Of a stretch of 64,000 nt of DNA, positions 35,311 through 43,791 are shown one piece after another. Position 1 is the first letter of the stretch. Each line of letters begins with the position of its first letter. The notes beneath the pieces were generated by a model. That model had not been told where the DNA came from. It made no database searches and saw nothing but the letters and a program-made list of their open reading frames with translations. A program made the position numbers and the translations under genes. Source of the DNA: Devosia sp. RR2S18 (GTDB lineage Bacteria > Pseudomonadota > Alphaproteobacteria > Rhizobiales > Devosiaceae); the NCBI RefSeq assembly GCF_030177755.1, contig NZ_CP126539.1, forward strand, positions 1,822,001 to 1,886,000, given 5' to 3'.

Positions 35311-37895
35311 GCGACAAGACAAGGGAAGGCGGCATCGCGGATACACGGCAGCAGGCGCCTGCGACCGAGATTGAATACCCCAACAGCCTGCCGCGTCCGG
35401 CGGAAGAGTTGGAGAAGCTCGAAAAAGTCTGGGAGCCCCCGCGCGGCTTCCGCATGTTCTCGGCCGTGAACAACAACTATGTCGGCGTCTACTATGTTGG
35501 CGCCTCGTTCCTGTTCTTCATTCTGGCCGGCGTCCTGGCGTTGATTGTACGCACCCAGCTGGCAGTGCCTGAAAACGAGCTTGTTGGACACGAACTCTAC
35601 AACCAGCTCTTCACCATGCACGGCACGGTGATGATGTTCCTCTTCGCTGTGCCGGCTGTGGAGGCAATGGGTGTCCTGCTACTGCCCAACATGCTGGGCG
35701 CCCGGGATCTGCCGTTTCCGCGGCTGAGCGCCTATGCGTTCTGGGCCTATTTCGCCGGCGGGTTGGCATTCTTTTGCAGCATCTTCTTTGGGCTCGCCCC
35801 TAATGGCGGCTGGTTCATGTATCCGCCGCTGACCAGCATGGAGTTTTCGCCCGGCCTCAACGCCGACTTCTGGCTCCTGGGTATCGGCTTCATTGAAATT
35901 TCCGCGATCGCGGGCGCTATCGAGATCATCGTTGGGATTATGAAAACGCGTGCCCCGGGCATGTCGCTCGACAAGCTACCTGTTTATGCCTGGGCCATGT
36001 TGGTCTTCGCCGGTATGATCGTTTTTGGCTTTCCCGCGGTCATTTTGGCCACCGCACTGCTCGAGCTTGAACGGGCTTTCGACTGGCCGTTTTTTCTCGC
36101 CGACCGGGGAGGCGACCCAGTTCTTTGGCAGCACCTCTTCTGGTTCTTTGGCCATCCCGAGGTCTACATCATCTTTTTGCCCGCGGCGGGCATGGTGTCC
36201 ATGATAGTTCCGGCAATGGCCCGCACGCCACTGGTGGCTTACCGGCTGGTTGTCCTGGCCTTGCTGGCGACTGGGTTTCTGAGTTTCGGGCTCTGGGTGC
36301 ACCACATGTACACCACCGGTATCCCGCCACTCAGCTTAAGCTTCTTTTCAGCGGCAAGCATGGCTGTGGCAATCCCCAGTGGTATTCAGGTATTCGCCTG
36401 GATCGCTACATTTGCCGCAGGCAGGATCCAGTTCAAAGTGCCGACGCTCTTTGTTCTGGGGTTCCTCTTTATCTTCACGCTAGGCGGACTGACCGGCGTC
36501 ATGGTGGCGCTCGTGCCGTTCGACTGGCAGGCGCACGACACCTACTTCGTCGTGGCGCACCTCCACTACGTCCTGATCGGCGGCATGGTATTTCCCCTTT
36601 TTGCCGCCTTCTACTACTGGATCCCAATTGTCAGCGAGCGGCCGCTCTCGGAGCGGCTCGGAAAATGGGTGTTCTGGCTGCTCTTTATCGGCGTCAACGT
36701 CACCTTCTTCACCATGCATATAACCGGTCTCGCCGGGATGCCGCGCCGGGTCTATACCTACCCGGAGAATGTCAGCTGGGGTGCCCTGAACATGGTCTCC
36801 ACGCTGGGCAGCTACATGATCGCAGCTGGCGTGCTGGTGTTTGTCATCGACATGTTCAGAAATTTTCGCCCCTTCACCGGCAAGAACGCAGGAAATGTGT
36901 GGAATGCCGGCACGTTGGAATGGCTGCCGAGTGGCAATTACCAGACGCGCAGCATTCCCCATGTCACCAGTCGCGAGCCCCTCTGGGACCAGCCTAAGCT
37001 TGCACATGATGTGGTGGCCGGGCGGTATTATTTGCCGGGGGCGCCTACCGGCGGCCGTGAGACCATCATCACCAGCCCAATCGACGCGCGCCCGCAGTAC
37101 CTGCTGAAACTGCCCGGCTCAAGCTGGGGACCGTTCCTGGGTGCCTTGTTCACGGCTGCCTTCTTCATGAGCTTGGTGGTTAAGCTCTATATGGTGGGGT
37201 TAGCGCTTGGGGCGCTGGCGATTGCGATGATCATCTGGTGGATGTGGGACACCGACCCTGAGACGCGAGACCACCCGATCAAAGTTGGCGACGAAGTCGA
37301 GTTGCCAATCAACGTCGTTGGTCCAGCCAGCCATTCCTGGTGGGGCACGGTGGTGCTGATCTTGGTGGGGGCGACGCTGTTCACCTGTCTGGTGTTCTCC
37401 TATCTCTATCTTTGGCTGGTCAATGGAGAGATATGGCTGCCGGAAACGCACCAGTTGCCAGAGTTAGTCTGGTTCGTCGTGCCGACAGCGCTTTTTTTGG
37501 CCAGCAGCGCTGCTGTGGTGTTTGCCGGTCGGCAGGCAAGTCAGCTTCCTCGGGTCAATCCGTGGTTCTTGCGCGCAGCCGTGTTCCTCGCCATCCCGCT
37601 GATGATGGCAGGTCTAGCTACAGCGATCTATGCTGACTGGCATGTTGGACTGCGGCCTAGCGAAAGCAGCTATGGAGCGGTCGTCTACATGTTCAGCGTC
37701 GTCCAGGGGGTGTATGTTGCGGCGCTGACGCTGATGGGGCTCTTTGTTCTCGCCCGCTCGCTAACCGGGCGGCTCTCGGCCAGCCGCAGGGCCAGTTTGG
37801 ACAACACGGCGCTGCTCTGGCACTACATGACTGCCCAGGGTGTGATCGGGCTAACGCTGACCCATTTCTTTCCCCGATTGATGGGACTGAGCTGA
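35307..37895 (+). CDS. coxA: Cytochrome c oxidase subunit I fused to subunit III
   Basis: This 862-residue protein joins subunits I and III. Residues about 30-560 form the catalytic heme-copper core: the low-spin heme histidine in HGTVMMFLFAVP, the CuB/Tyr region WFFGHPEVYIIFLPAAG, WVHHMYTTGIP, and HDTYFVVAHLHYVLIGG with heme a3 and CuB histidines. A linker of about 100 residues and two extra helices lead to a subunit III domain (about 660-862). Such I+III fusions are known in caa3 and ba3-like oxidases. Heme A synthesis and CuA assembly genes are not in the window. Confidence 0.94.
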   Translation: MSDKTREGGIADTRQQAPATEIEYPNSLPRPAEELEKLEKVWEPPRGFRMFSAVNNNYVGVYYVGASFLFFILAGVLALIVRTQLAVPENELVGHELYNQLFTMHGTVMMFLFAVPAVEAMGVLLLPNMLGARDLPFPRLSAYAFWAYFAGGLAFFCSIFFGLAPNGGWFMYPPLTSMEFSPGLNADFWLLGIGFIEISAIAGAIEIIVGIMKTRAPGMSLDKLPVYAWAMLVFAGMIVFGFPAVILATALLELERAFDWPFFLADRGGDPVLWQHLFWFFGHPEVYIIFLPAAGMVSMIVPAMARTPLVAYRLVVLALLATGFLSFGLWVHHMYTTGIPPLSLSFFSAASMAVAIPSGIQVFAWIATFAAGRIQFKVPTLFVLGFLFIFTLGGLTGVMVALVPFDWQAHDTYFVVAHLHYVLIGGMVFPLFAAFYYWIPIVSERPLSERLGKWVFWLLFIGVNVTFFTMHITGLAGMPRRVYTYPENVSWGALNMVSTLGSYMIAAGVLVFVIDMFRNFRPFTGKNAGNVWNAGTLEWLPSGNYQTRSIPHVTSREPLWDQPKLAHDVVAGRYYLPGAPTGGRETIITSPIDARPQYLLKLPGSSWGPFLGALFTAAFFMSLVVKLYMVGLALGALAIAMIIWWMWDTDPETRDHPIKVGDEVELPINVVGPASHSWWGTVVLILVGATLFTCLVFSYLYLWLVNGEIWLPETHQLPELVWFVVPTALFLASSAAVVFAGRQASQLPRVNPWFLRAAVFLAIPLMMAGLATAIYADWHVGLRPSESSYGAVVYMFSVVQGVYVAALTLMGLFVLARSLTGRLSASRRASLDNTALLWHYMTAQGVIGLTLTHFFPRLMGLS

Positions 37896-37896
37896 G

Positions 37897-38262
37897 ATGC
37901 GGGAGCAAACATTCTTCAAGCCGCTGTTTGTAACCGTCTCGGGCTTGCTGATCTGGGCGGCACACTTCACGGTCATTTATGCAGTGAATGCGCTTGCGTG
38001 CGAACGGCTCTGGATGGCTCAGCGGATCTTTGGCATGGGACTGGTGCCGTTCCTCATCCTCATGGCTACCTTGGTCGCAGCGGGTACACTGGCCGTCATC
38101 GGTGTGCTCGCCTTTCTCAATCGAACGCCAAGCTTGCCCGATGCCGCCAATGAGCGCACCACAATCTTTCTGCGTAAGGTGACGATCACCGTTCTAGCAC
38201 TGTCATTTGTGGCGGTGATCTACCAGACCATCCCTGCCTTCATTGTACCGGCGTGCGGATAG
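37897..38262 (+). CDS. Small three-helix membrane protein after the fused oxidase subunit
   Basis: This 121-residue protein starts one base after the coxA stop. It has three hydrophobic segments (about residues 8-35, 45-73 and 89-117) and conserved-looking NALACERLW and TIPAFIVPACG ends. It is probably an accessory or subunit-IV-like component of the oxidase. No heme or metal motif is visible. It closes the operon; the next gene is 125 bases away. Confidence 0.72.
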   Translation: MREQTFFKPLFVTVSGLLIWAAHFTVIYAVNALACERLWMAQRIFGMGLVPFLILMATLVAAGTLAVIGVLAFLNRTPSLPDAANERTTIFLRKVTITVLALSFVAVIYQTIPAFIVPACG

Positions 38263-38317
38263 GTGTGCGGCTAGAGTTGCTCCGGTGCGAAGTAAAACCA
38301 ACTGGTTCAAACAACAC

Positions 38318-38342
38318 GGAACAACTGGGAGCGGCTCTGGTT
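38318..38342 (+). promoter_or_regulatory. Possible EcfG-type promoter
   Basis: GGAAC at 38318-38322 is followed after 16 bases by GGTT at 38339-38342, close to the GGAAC-N16-CGTT consensus of alphaproteobacterial general-stress sigma factors. It lies 45 bases before the small gene at 38388. Confidence 0.4.
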
Positions 38343-38387
38343 AAGGTGGTGTCCGCAGGGGCGGAACGAACCTAAAATGGAATTGAG

Positions 38388-38570
38388 ATGCCAGCACAAG
38401 ATAGGATTAGCCGTCGTACGATGGGCTACATCGTAGGCGGCGCTGTTGCCCTGGTCGCGATCGTTATAGTGGCCTTGATGTTTCAAGTGACCGAGCCTGA
38501 TGGGGTGCCGGCTCCCGGCCCTGTACCCTCTGCGGATGACCCCAATCCCGTCGAGGAACTGCTGCCTTAG
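38388..38570 (+). CDS. Small single-helix membrane protein
   Basis: This 60-residue protein has a basic start (RISRRTMGY), one transmembrane helix at about residues 14-34 and a short acidic, proline-rich tail ending DDPNPVEELLP. I do not recognise a family. An EcfG-like promoter lies just upstream, and the codon pattern and membrane layout suggest a real small stress or envelope protein. Confidence 0.5.
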   Translation: MPAQDRISRRTMGYIVGGAVALVAIVIVALMFQVTEPDGVPAPGPVPSADDPNPVEELLP

Positions 38571-38900
38571 CAGCTGAATAGCTGTTGCTCGAGCCCAACG
38601 GAGCACGATTTCGCGCACGCATCATTTCAGTTTGGGTGAACACGATGTTATGTGCATCAAGTAGCTGCGGCTTCGCTTGCATGCATGGGTTCAACCAGTT
38701 CATTGTCGTGGGCTGGCTTGGACAACCAACGCCCGTTTAGATCGGACAGCATTTCCAACTTAGGATGGTCCGAGACTATCCCGGAACCATCATTGGTAGC
38801 TCCCGTTGGCCAGATGTAAGGTCCGGCGCTCAGACGGTAAAATTGCAGTTCTCGTCATGATCCGGCGTCGGGCCAATCAGGACACAGAAGGAGGATTGCA
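38571..38900. other. Intergenic region before the DUF3309 gene
   Basis: About 330 bases with no gene I can support. Its main feature is the EcfG-type promoter at 38783-38807. A minus-strand open frame crosses it but has no family resemblance and no ribosome-binding site. Confidence 0.5.
38783..38807 (+). promoter_or_regulatory. EcfG-type general-stress promoter
   Basis: GGAAC at 38783-38787 and CGTT at 38804-38807 are separated by exactly 16 bases, a full match to the GGAAC-N16-CGTT consensus for EcfG sigma factors. It lies 94 bases before the DUF3309 gene ATG. Confidence 0.65.
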
Positions 38901-39104
38901 ATGGGCTTCTGGCTCCTACTGCTGCTGATCGTGCTGTTGATCGCCACACTCCCGACATATCCACACAGCCGGGGTTGGGGATACGGTCCTGCCGCTGTCG
39001 TCGCTTTTCTATTCCTGATCTGGCTTGTTGCCGTTTGGATCGGCTGGCTTGCTTTTGCTTGGCCGTGGACTGCCGCACCTGCCGTTACAACACCGGTCAC
39101 TTAG
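38901..39104 (+). CDS. DUF3309 small membrane protein
   Basis: This 67-residue protein matches the DUF3309 pattern: a hydrophobic start (LLLLLIVLLIATLPTYPHS), then a GWGYGP turn and a second helix. Proteins of this type are widespread in alphaproteobacteria, without a known function. AAGGAGGATTGC precedes the ATG. The EcfG-type promoter upstream fits a general-stress gene. The next gene starts 15 bases after the stop and may be co-transcribed. Confidence 0.8.
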   Translation: MGFWLLLLLIVLLIATLPTYPHSRGWGYGPAAVVAFLFLIWLVAVWIGWLAFAWPWTAAPAVTTPVT

Positions 39105-39119
39105 CGGCGGGAGCACATC

Positions 39120-39551
39120 ATGCAGGTCAAGCAATTGTCCAATACCGATGGCCGCAGCTTTGCCATCGTTCTCTCGGAAGGCGAGGAGGCGGTAAGCTGT
39201 CTCACGGACTTCGCCCGGGAGCATCATGTGGATGCCGGGCGGTTCAACGCTCTAGGAGCCTTCAGCAGCGTTACTCTGGGGTTCTTCGATTTTGACAAGC
39301 GCGACTACGAGCGCATCGTCCTTGATGAGCAGGTCGAGGTACTGACTCTGGTCGGGAATTTCTCCACTTTCGAGAACGAGACCAAGCTCCACCCTCATGT
39401 GGTGATTGGCAAGCGCAACGGGCAGGCATTCGGTGGCCATTTGCTGGAGGGCTTTGTAAAGCCGACGCTCGAGATTGTCGTGGTGGATGAGCCGACCCAT
39501 CTGCGGCGGCAGACCGATCCCAAGACGGGTCTGCCCCTGCTGGTGCTCTGA
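39120..39551 (+). CDS. PPC/DUF296-domain protein
   Basis: This 143-residue protein is a stand-alone PPC (DUF296) domain. Visible family features are DGRSFAIVLSEGEEAVSCLTDFA, the FNALGAFSSVTLGFFD strand pair, LVGNFS and HPHVVIGKRNGQAFGGHLLEG with the conserved histidines. In bacteria these form trimers that may bind a metal, and their role is unclear. It lies between the stress-type small protein and the enolase-superfamily gene, with a 9-base gap to the latter. Confidence 0.85.
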   Translation: MQVKQLSNTDGRSFAIVLSEGEEAVSCLTDFAREHHVDAGRFNALGAFSSVTLGFFDFDKRDYERIVLDEQVEVLTLVGNFSTFENETKLHPHVVIGKRNGQAFGGHLLEGFVKPTLEIVVVDEPTHLRRQTDPKTGLPLLVL

Positions 39552-39560
39552 GGTGCCGCA

Positions 39561-40652
39561 GTGAGGGCTCATGTGAACAGTGTCGCCGTCTCGGCCTACA
39601 GGATCCCTACGGCAACGGCTGAGTCCGATGGTACACTGGAGTGGGATGCTACCACTCTGGTGTTGGTCACGCTGGAGGCGGGCGGCAAGACAGGCACTGG
39701 GTATACCTATGCCGATCGAGGCACGGCTGCGCTTATCCATGATCTTCTCGGTGATGTGCTTCGGGGGCGGGACGCGTTCGACATCCCGGGGTGCTGGGCC
39801 GCGATGGTACAGCGCACGCGAAACCTCGGTCGACCAGGCGCCGCCTCCATGGCGATAGCGGCCTGTGACGTCGCCTTGCACGACCTTAAGGCCAGGCTGC
39901 TCGACGTGCCGCTCGCATCTCTTCTGGGTCAGAGCCGCGACAGCGTCCCCCTTTATGGCAGCGGCGGTTTCACCTCCATGTCGGACGCCGAACTGGTTGA
40001 GCAACTAGAGGGGTGGGCCGAAGAGGGCCTCAAGGCGGTGAAGATGAAAGTCGGCCGGCAGCCGGAGCAGGATATTGGCCGAGCCCGGATCGCCCGCAGC
40101 GCCGCCGGCGACGGCGTGGAATTGTTCGTCGATGCCAATGGCGCCTATTCCAGGAAGCAGGCGCTTGCCATGGCTGAGGGTTTCGCCGAGTTGGGGGTGA
40201 CCTGGTTCGAGGAGCCGGTTTCGTCAAACGACCTCGATGGCTTGCGCCTACTGCGCGACCGAGGTCCCGCGGGCATGGCCATTTCGGCGGGAGAGTATGG
40301 CTACGACAGTCCTTATTTCCGGCGCATGCTCGCGGCCGGCGCCGTTGATGTGCTGCAGGCCGATGCCACACGATGCGCTGGTATAACCGGCTTCTTGCAA
40401 GCGGATGCGCTGGCCGCCGCCTTTGAGGTGCCGTTGTCCAGCCACACGGCGCCGAACCTGCATCTTGCCTGTTGTTGTGCGGCTCACCGCATCGAGAACA
40501 TGGAGTGGTTTTTCGACCACGTGCGGATCGAGAACATGCTCTTCGAGGGCGCCGTGCAGCCTCGAGCCGGCAAACTTGCACCTGATCTCGACAGGGCCGG
40601 GCTGGGTTTGGAGTTCAGGCACGCGGATGCAGAGCAATATTTGGTTTCGTAG
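39561..40652 (+). CDS. Enolase-superfamily (mandelate racemase/muconate lactonizing) enzyme
   Basis: This 363-residue enzyme has the two-domain MR/MLE layout. Catalytic and metal residues are visible: the KxK base in VKMKVG near residue 160, metal ligands in FVDANG near 192, WFEEP near 217 and SAGEYG near 244, and a histidine in SSHTAPNLHLA near 295. These abstract a proton alpha to a carboxylate, as in acid-sugar dehydratases. The substrate cannot be read from sequence. The start is a GTG at 39561. Neighbouring oxidoreductases suggest a sugar-acid or hydroxy-acid pathway. Confidence 0.88.
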   Translation: MRAHVNSVAVSAYRIPTATAESDGTLEWDATTLVLVTLEAGGKTGTGYTYADRGTAALIHDLLGDVLRGRDAFDIPGCWAAMVQRTRNLGRPGAASMAIAACDVALHDLKARLLDVPLASLLGQSRDSVPLYGSGGFTSMSDAELVEQLEGWAEEGLKAVKMKVGRQPEQDIGRARIARSAAGDGVELFVDANGAYSRKQALAMAEGFAELGVTWFEEPVSSNDLDGLRLLRDRGPAGMAISAGEYGYDSPYFRRMLAAGAVDVLQADATRCAGITGFLQADALAAAFEVPLSSHTAPNLHLACCCAAHRIENMEWFFDHVRIENMLFEGAVQPRAGKLAPDLDRAGLGLEFRHADAEQYLVS

Positions 40653-40701
40653 GGCGGTGGGTCCGGTGAGGAGGCGTCCGTTGTAACGATGAGGAGGGAA
40701 A

Positions 40702-43668
40702 ATGGCGAAGCACCGGCTGATCGACACGGAGGCAAGAGGTCCCGCGCAACGGCATGAGAGGGTAGAAAGCGGCAGGGTGCAGGCGGCCTTTGTTGAGAGC
40801 GACGGACCCTTCGCCGAGATGGCCAGAGAGCTCTCACGGGAGCTCGACGGGGAGGTGCGGTTCGGTGCGGGTGATCGCGCCCTCTATGCAACGGATGCTT
40901 CCAACTACCGTCAGGTGCCCACCGGCGTCGTTGTTCCGCGAACCATTGAGGACGTTCGTCGAACTGTCTCCAAATGCGCTGAGAACCGAGTGCCAATCAC
41001 CTCGCGCGGTGGCGGCACAAGTCTTGTGGGGCAAAGCACCAACACCGGTTTGGTGATCGACTTTTCCAAATACCTCAACCACATCCTCGCTCTCGATCCG
41101 GACACCAAGACGGCGGTGGTGGAGCCGGGCTGCGTACTCGATGAACTACGGGACGCGGCAGAGGCGCATGGTCTCACCTTTGGTCCCGACCCGGCAACCC
41201 ACGACCACAACACTCTGGGCGGCATGATCGGGAACAATTCCTGCGGAGTTCATTCGGTCGCCTATGGGCGCACCGCCGACAATGTGCTGGGCCTAAGAGT
41301 TCTAACGTATCGCGGTCTGGAGATGGAGGTTGGACCGACTAGTGACGAGGCGTTCCGGGCCATTGTTGCTGAAGGCGGCGAGAAGGCGGAGATCTATCGC
41401 AAGCTCGACGAGTTCCGGCAGCGCTATGGCAACCTTATCCGCACGCGTTTCCCCGACTTGCCACGCCGGGTGTCCGGGTTTGCCGACCTCGACAAGCTGT
41501 TGCCTGAGAACGGCTTCGATGTCGCCAAGGCGCTGGTGGGGACGGAAGGTACCTGCGTCACCGTGCTTGAAGCCAAGCTCCAGCTGTCCCCCAGCCCAAG
41601 CGAACAGGTTCTGGTGATCCTGGGCTTCAAAGGCATCGACAAGGCCGCCGATGCAGTTCCCAAAATTCTAGAGTTCGGCCCCCGGGCAATCGAGGGGATC
41701 GACTGCATGCTCATCGAAGGCATGGAACGCAAGGAGTTGCACACCGACAAGCTGGACGTCCTGCCAGAAGGGCACGACTGGCTGGTCGTCGAGTTCGGTG
41801 GCGATACGGAAGAGGAGGCCGAGGCTAAGGCCGCCAAACTGCAGGAGCACTTCGAGGCCAATCCTCATGTGCAGGCTAAGCGCGTCACCGACCCGGAGAC
41901 GCAGGAGAAGGTATGGCTGGTCCGCGAGGCAGGCCTGCCCGCCAGCGCCTATGTTCCGGACCGGCCGGAGGCTTGGGAGGGCTGGGAGGACACTGCCGTG
42001 CCTCGCGAAAAGCTCGGCGACTACGTGCGGGACCTCAGGGCGCTCTACAAAAAGTACGGCTATGAATCACCGATTTACGGCCATTTCGGCGATGGCCTGG
42101 TTCATTGCCGAGTCAGCTTCGACCTGAAGTCGGAGCCGGGTATCGCCAAGTGGCGGCGCTTTCTGGACGAGGCCGCTGATCTGGTAATCGGCTATGGCGG
42201 GTCGCTGTCCGGCGAGCATGGTGATGGTCAGGGCAGGGCCGAACTGCTGGAGAAAATGTATGGCCCTGAGCTGGTCCAGGCCTTTCGTGAGTTCAAGGCG
42301 ATCTGGGATCCCCATGGGCGCATGAATCCCGGCAAGGTCGTTGATGCCTTTCCGATCACGTCCAATCTTCGCCTTGGCCCAAGCTATACCCCTCCTGAGC
42401 TGGAGACACATTTCCACTTTGGCGAGGGTGGCTTCGCAGCGGAGGCGGAGCGCTGCGTCGGTGTCGGCAAGTGCCGCCGCAATGACCCCGGTACGCAGGT
42501 CATGTGCCCAAGCTATCTGGTCACCGGCGAGGAAAAGCACAGCACGCGCGGCCGGGCGCGCCTGCTCTTCGAAATGCTGCATGGTGGCGTGCTTGAAAAG
42601 GGTTGGAAGAGCGATGAGGTGGAGGATGCACTTGACCTCTGCCTCGCGTGCAAAGGCTGCAAGAGCGACTGCCCGGTCAATGTTGATATGGCGACCTATA
42701 AGGCCGAGTTCCGCTCGCACTATTATGAGGGACGGCTCCGGCCGCGCGCCGCCTATGCGATGGGCCGGATCTACTGGTGGTCGAGGATCGCCAGCAAGGT
42801 TCCATGGTTCGCCAACGCGGTGATGGGGACCCCCGGCGTCTCGCGTTTGGCCAAGTGGGTCGGCGATATTGCGCCGCAGCGGCAAATCCCCCGCTATGCC
42901 GACCAGAGCTTTACCTCGTGGTTTCAAGAAAACCGGGGCGAGGGCGGCGCCGGCCCACGTGTGGTGCTGTGGCCCGATACATTCAATAACTACTTCCGCC
43001 CGGACACCGCCATTGCCGCGGTGAAGACCCTGGAGGCGCTTGGCTTCTCGGTCACCATTCCCAGCCGTCCCCTCTGCTGCGGCCGCCCCATATATGACTG
43101 GGGATTGCTCGATACCGCATCCAAGCTCTGGCAGCAGACCTTTACGGCACTGCGGCAGGAGATCGATGATGGGATACCCGTTATCGGGCTTGAACCCGCC
43201 TGTACCTCTGCGTTCAAGGACGAGCTGCTGGGGCTGTTTCCAGGCAACGAGCAGGCCAAGAAGCTCTCCGAGCAGACACATTATTTTTCTGATTTTGTCG
43301 CTGAGCACCTCAAAGAGCATGAGCCTGTCGCCGAGGGTGGCAGAGCCGTGGTTCACTTCCACTGCAATCACCACGCAGTGCTCGGCAAAGGGGGAGAACG
43401 GCAGCTCATCGAGGCGTTGGGCGTAGAGCCCCATGTCCTGCCGTCCGGATGTTGCGGGATGGCGGGGTCCTTCGGCTTCGAGGCTGACAAATACGAGCTT
43501 TCACAGGAGCTGGGTGAGCGTGTTTTACTGCCCAGTGTCCGCGCCGCGTCGGAAGACGATTACATCGTTTCGAGCGGCTTTAGCTGTCGCGAGCAGATCG
43601 AACAATCGACGGGAAGGCGGACGCTGCACGCAGCAGAGCTGGCCGCCCGGAGATTGGGCTTGAACTAA
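40702..43668 (+). CDS. FAD-linked oxidase fused to Fe-S (CCG-domain) protein, D-2-hydroxyacid dehydrogenase type
   Basis: This 988-residue protein has an N-terminal FAD-binding type 4 domain (VTSRGGGTSLVGQS-like segment near residue 99; GGMIGNNSCGVHSVAYGRTADNV near 173) and an FAD-oxidase C domain ending with GEHGDGQGRAELL near 506. Then come ferredoxin-type cysteine clusters (CVGVGKCRRNDPG near 591; CLACKGCKSDCPVN near 648). Two CCG-type motifs (CCGRP near 794, SGCCGMAG near 915) end it. Such fusions oxidise D-lactate, glycolate or D-2-hydroxyglutarate and pass electrons to quinone. GAGGAGGGAAA precedes the ATG. Confidence 0.9.
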   Translation: MAKHRLIDTEARGPAQRHERVESGRVQAAFVESDGPFAEMARELSRELDGEVRFGAGDRALYATDASNYRQVPTGVVVPRTIEDVRRTVSKCAENRVPITSRGGGTSLVGQSTNTGLVIDFSKYLNHILALDPDTKTAVVEPGCVLDELRDAAEAHGLTFGPDPATHDHNTLGGMIGNNSCGVHSVAYGRTADNVLGLRVLTYRGLEMEVGPTSDEAFRAIVAEGGEKAEIYRKLDEFRQRYGNLIRTRFPDLPRRVSGFADLDKLLPENGFDVAKALVGTEGTCVTVLEAKLQLSPSPSEQVLVILGFKGIDKAADAVPKILEFGPRAIEGIDCMLIEGMERKELHTDKLDVLPEGHDWLVVEFGGDTEEEAEAKAAKLQEHFEANPHVQAKRVTDPETQEKVWLVREAGLPASAYVPDRPEAWEGWEDTAVPREKLGDYVRDLRALYKKYGYESPIYGHFGDGLVHCRVSFDLKSEPGIAKWRRFLDEAADLVIGYGGSLSGEHGDGQGRAELLEKMYGPELVQAFREFKAIWDPHGRMNPGKVVDAFPITSNLRLGPSYTPPELETHFHFGEGGFAAEAERCVGVGKCRRNDPGTQVMCPSYLVTGEEKHSTRGRARLLFEMLHGGVLEKGWKSDEVEDALDLCLACKGCKSDCPVNVDMATYKAEFRSHYYEGRLRPRAAYAMGRIYWWSRIASKVPWFANAVMGTPGVSRLAKWVGDIAPQRQIPRYADQSFTSWFQENRGEGGAGPRVVLWPDTFNNYFRPDTAIAAVKTLEALGFSVTIPSRPLCCGRPIYDWGLLDTASKLWQQTFTALRQEIDDGIPVIGLEPACTSAFKDELLGLFPGNEQAKKLSEQTHYFSDFVAEHLKEHEPVAEGGRAVVHFHCNHHAVLGKGGERQLIEALGVEPHVLPSGCCGMAGSFGFEADKYELSQELGERVLLPSVRAASEDDYIVSSGFSCREQIEQSTGRRTLHAAELAARRLGLN

Positions 43669-43791
43669 GCGGCAGCGTTAACCTGCGGCGGGCTCTGCAG
43701 CGATCGGAACCCACTGCACAGCGATCTGTTGGACCCATGGACTGTCGTGCGGGCAGCCAATCGGGAGAAGCAAGGCACGGAGGAAAAGACG

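Noticed and set aside
36125-36997. Second plus-strand frame within coxA (290 codons)
   Set aside because: It is a shifted reading of the oxidase sequence and reads as low-complexity Arg/His-rich text.
38464-38703. Minus-strand open frame of 79 codons
   Set aside because: It overlaps the plus-strand 60-residue gene, lacks a ribosome-binding site and has no family resemblance.
42067-43434. Long minus-strand open frame opposite the FAD/Fe-S dehydrogenase (455 codons)
   Set aside because: It is antisense to a gene with clear flavin and cysteine motifs. No ribosome-binding site or domain is visible.
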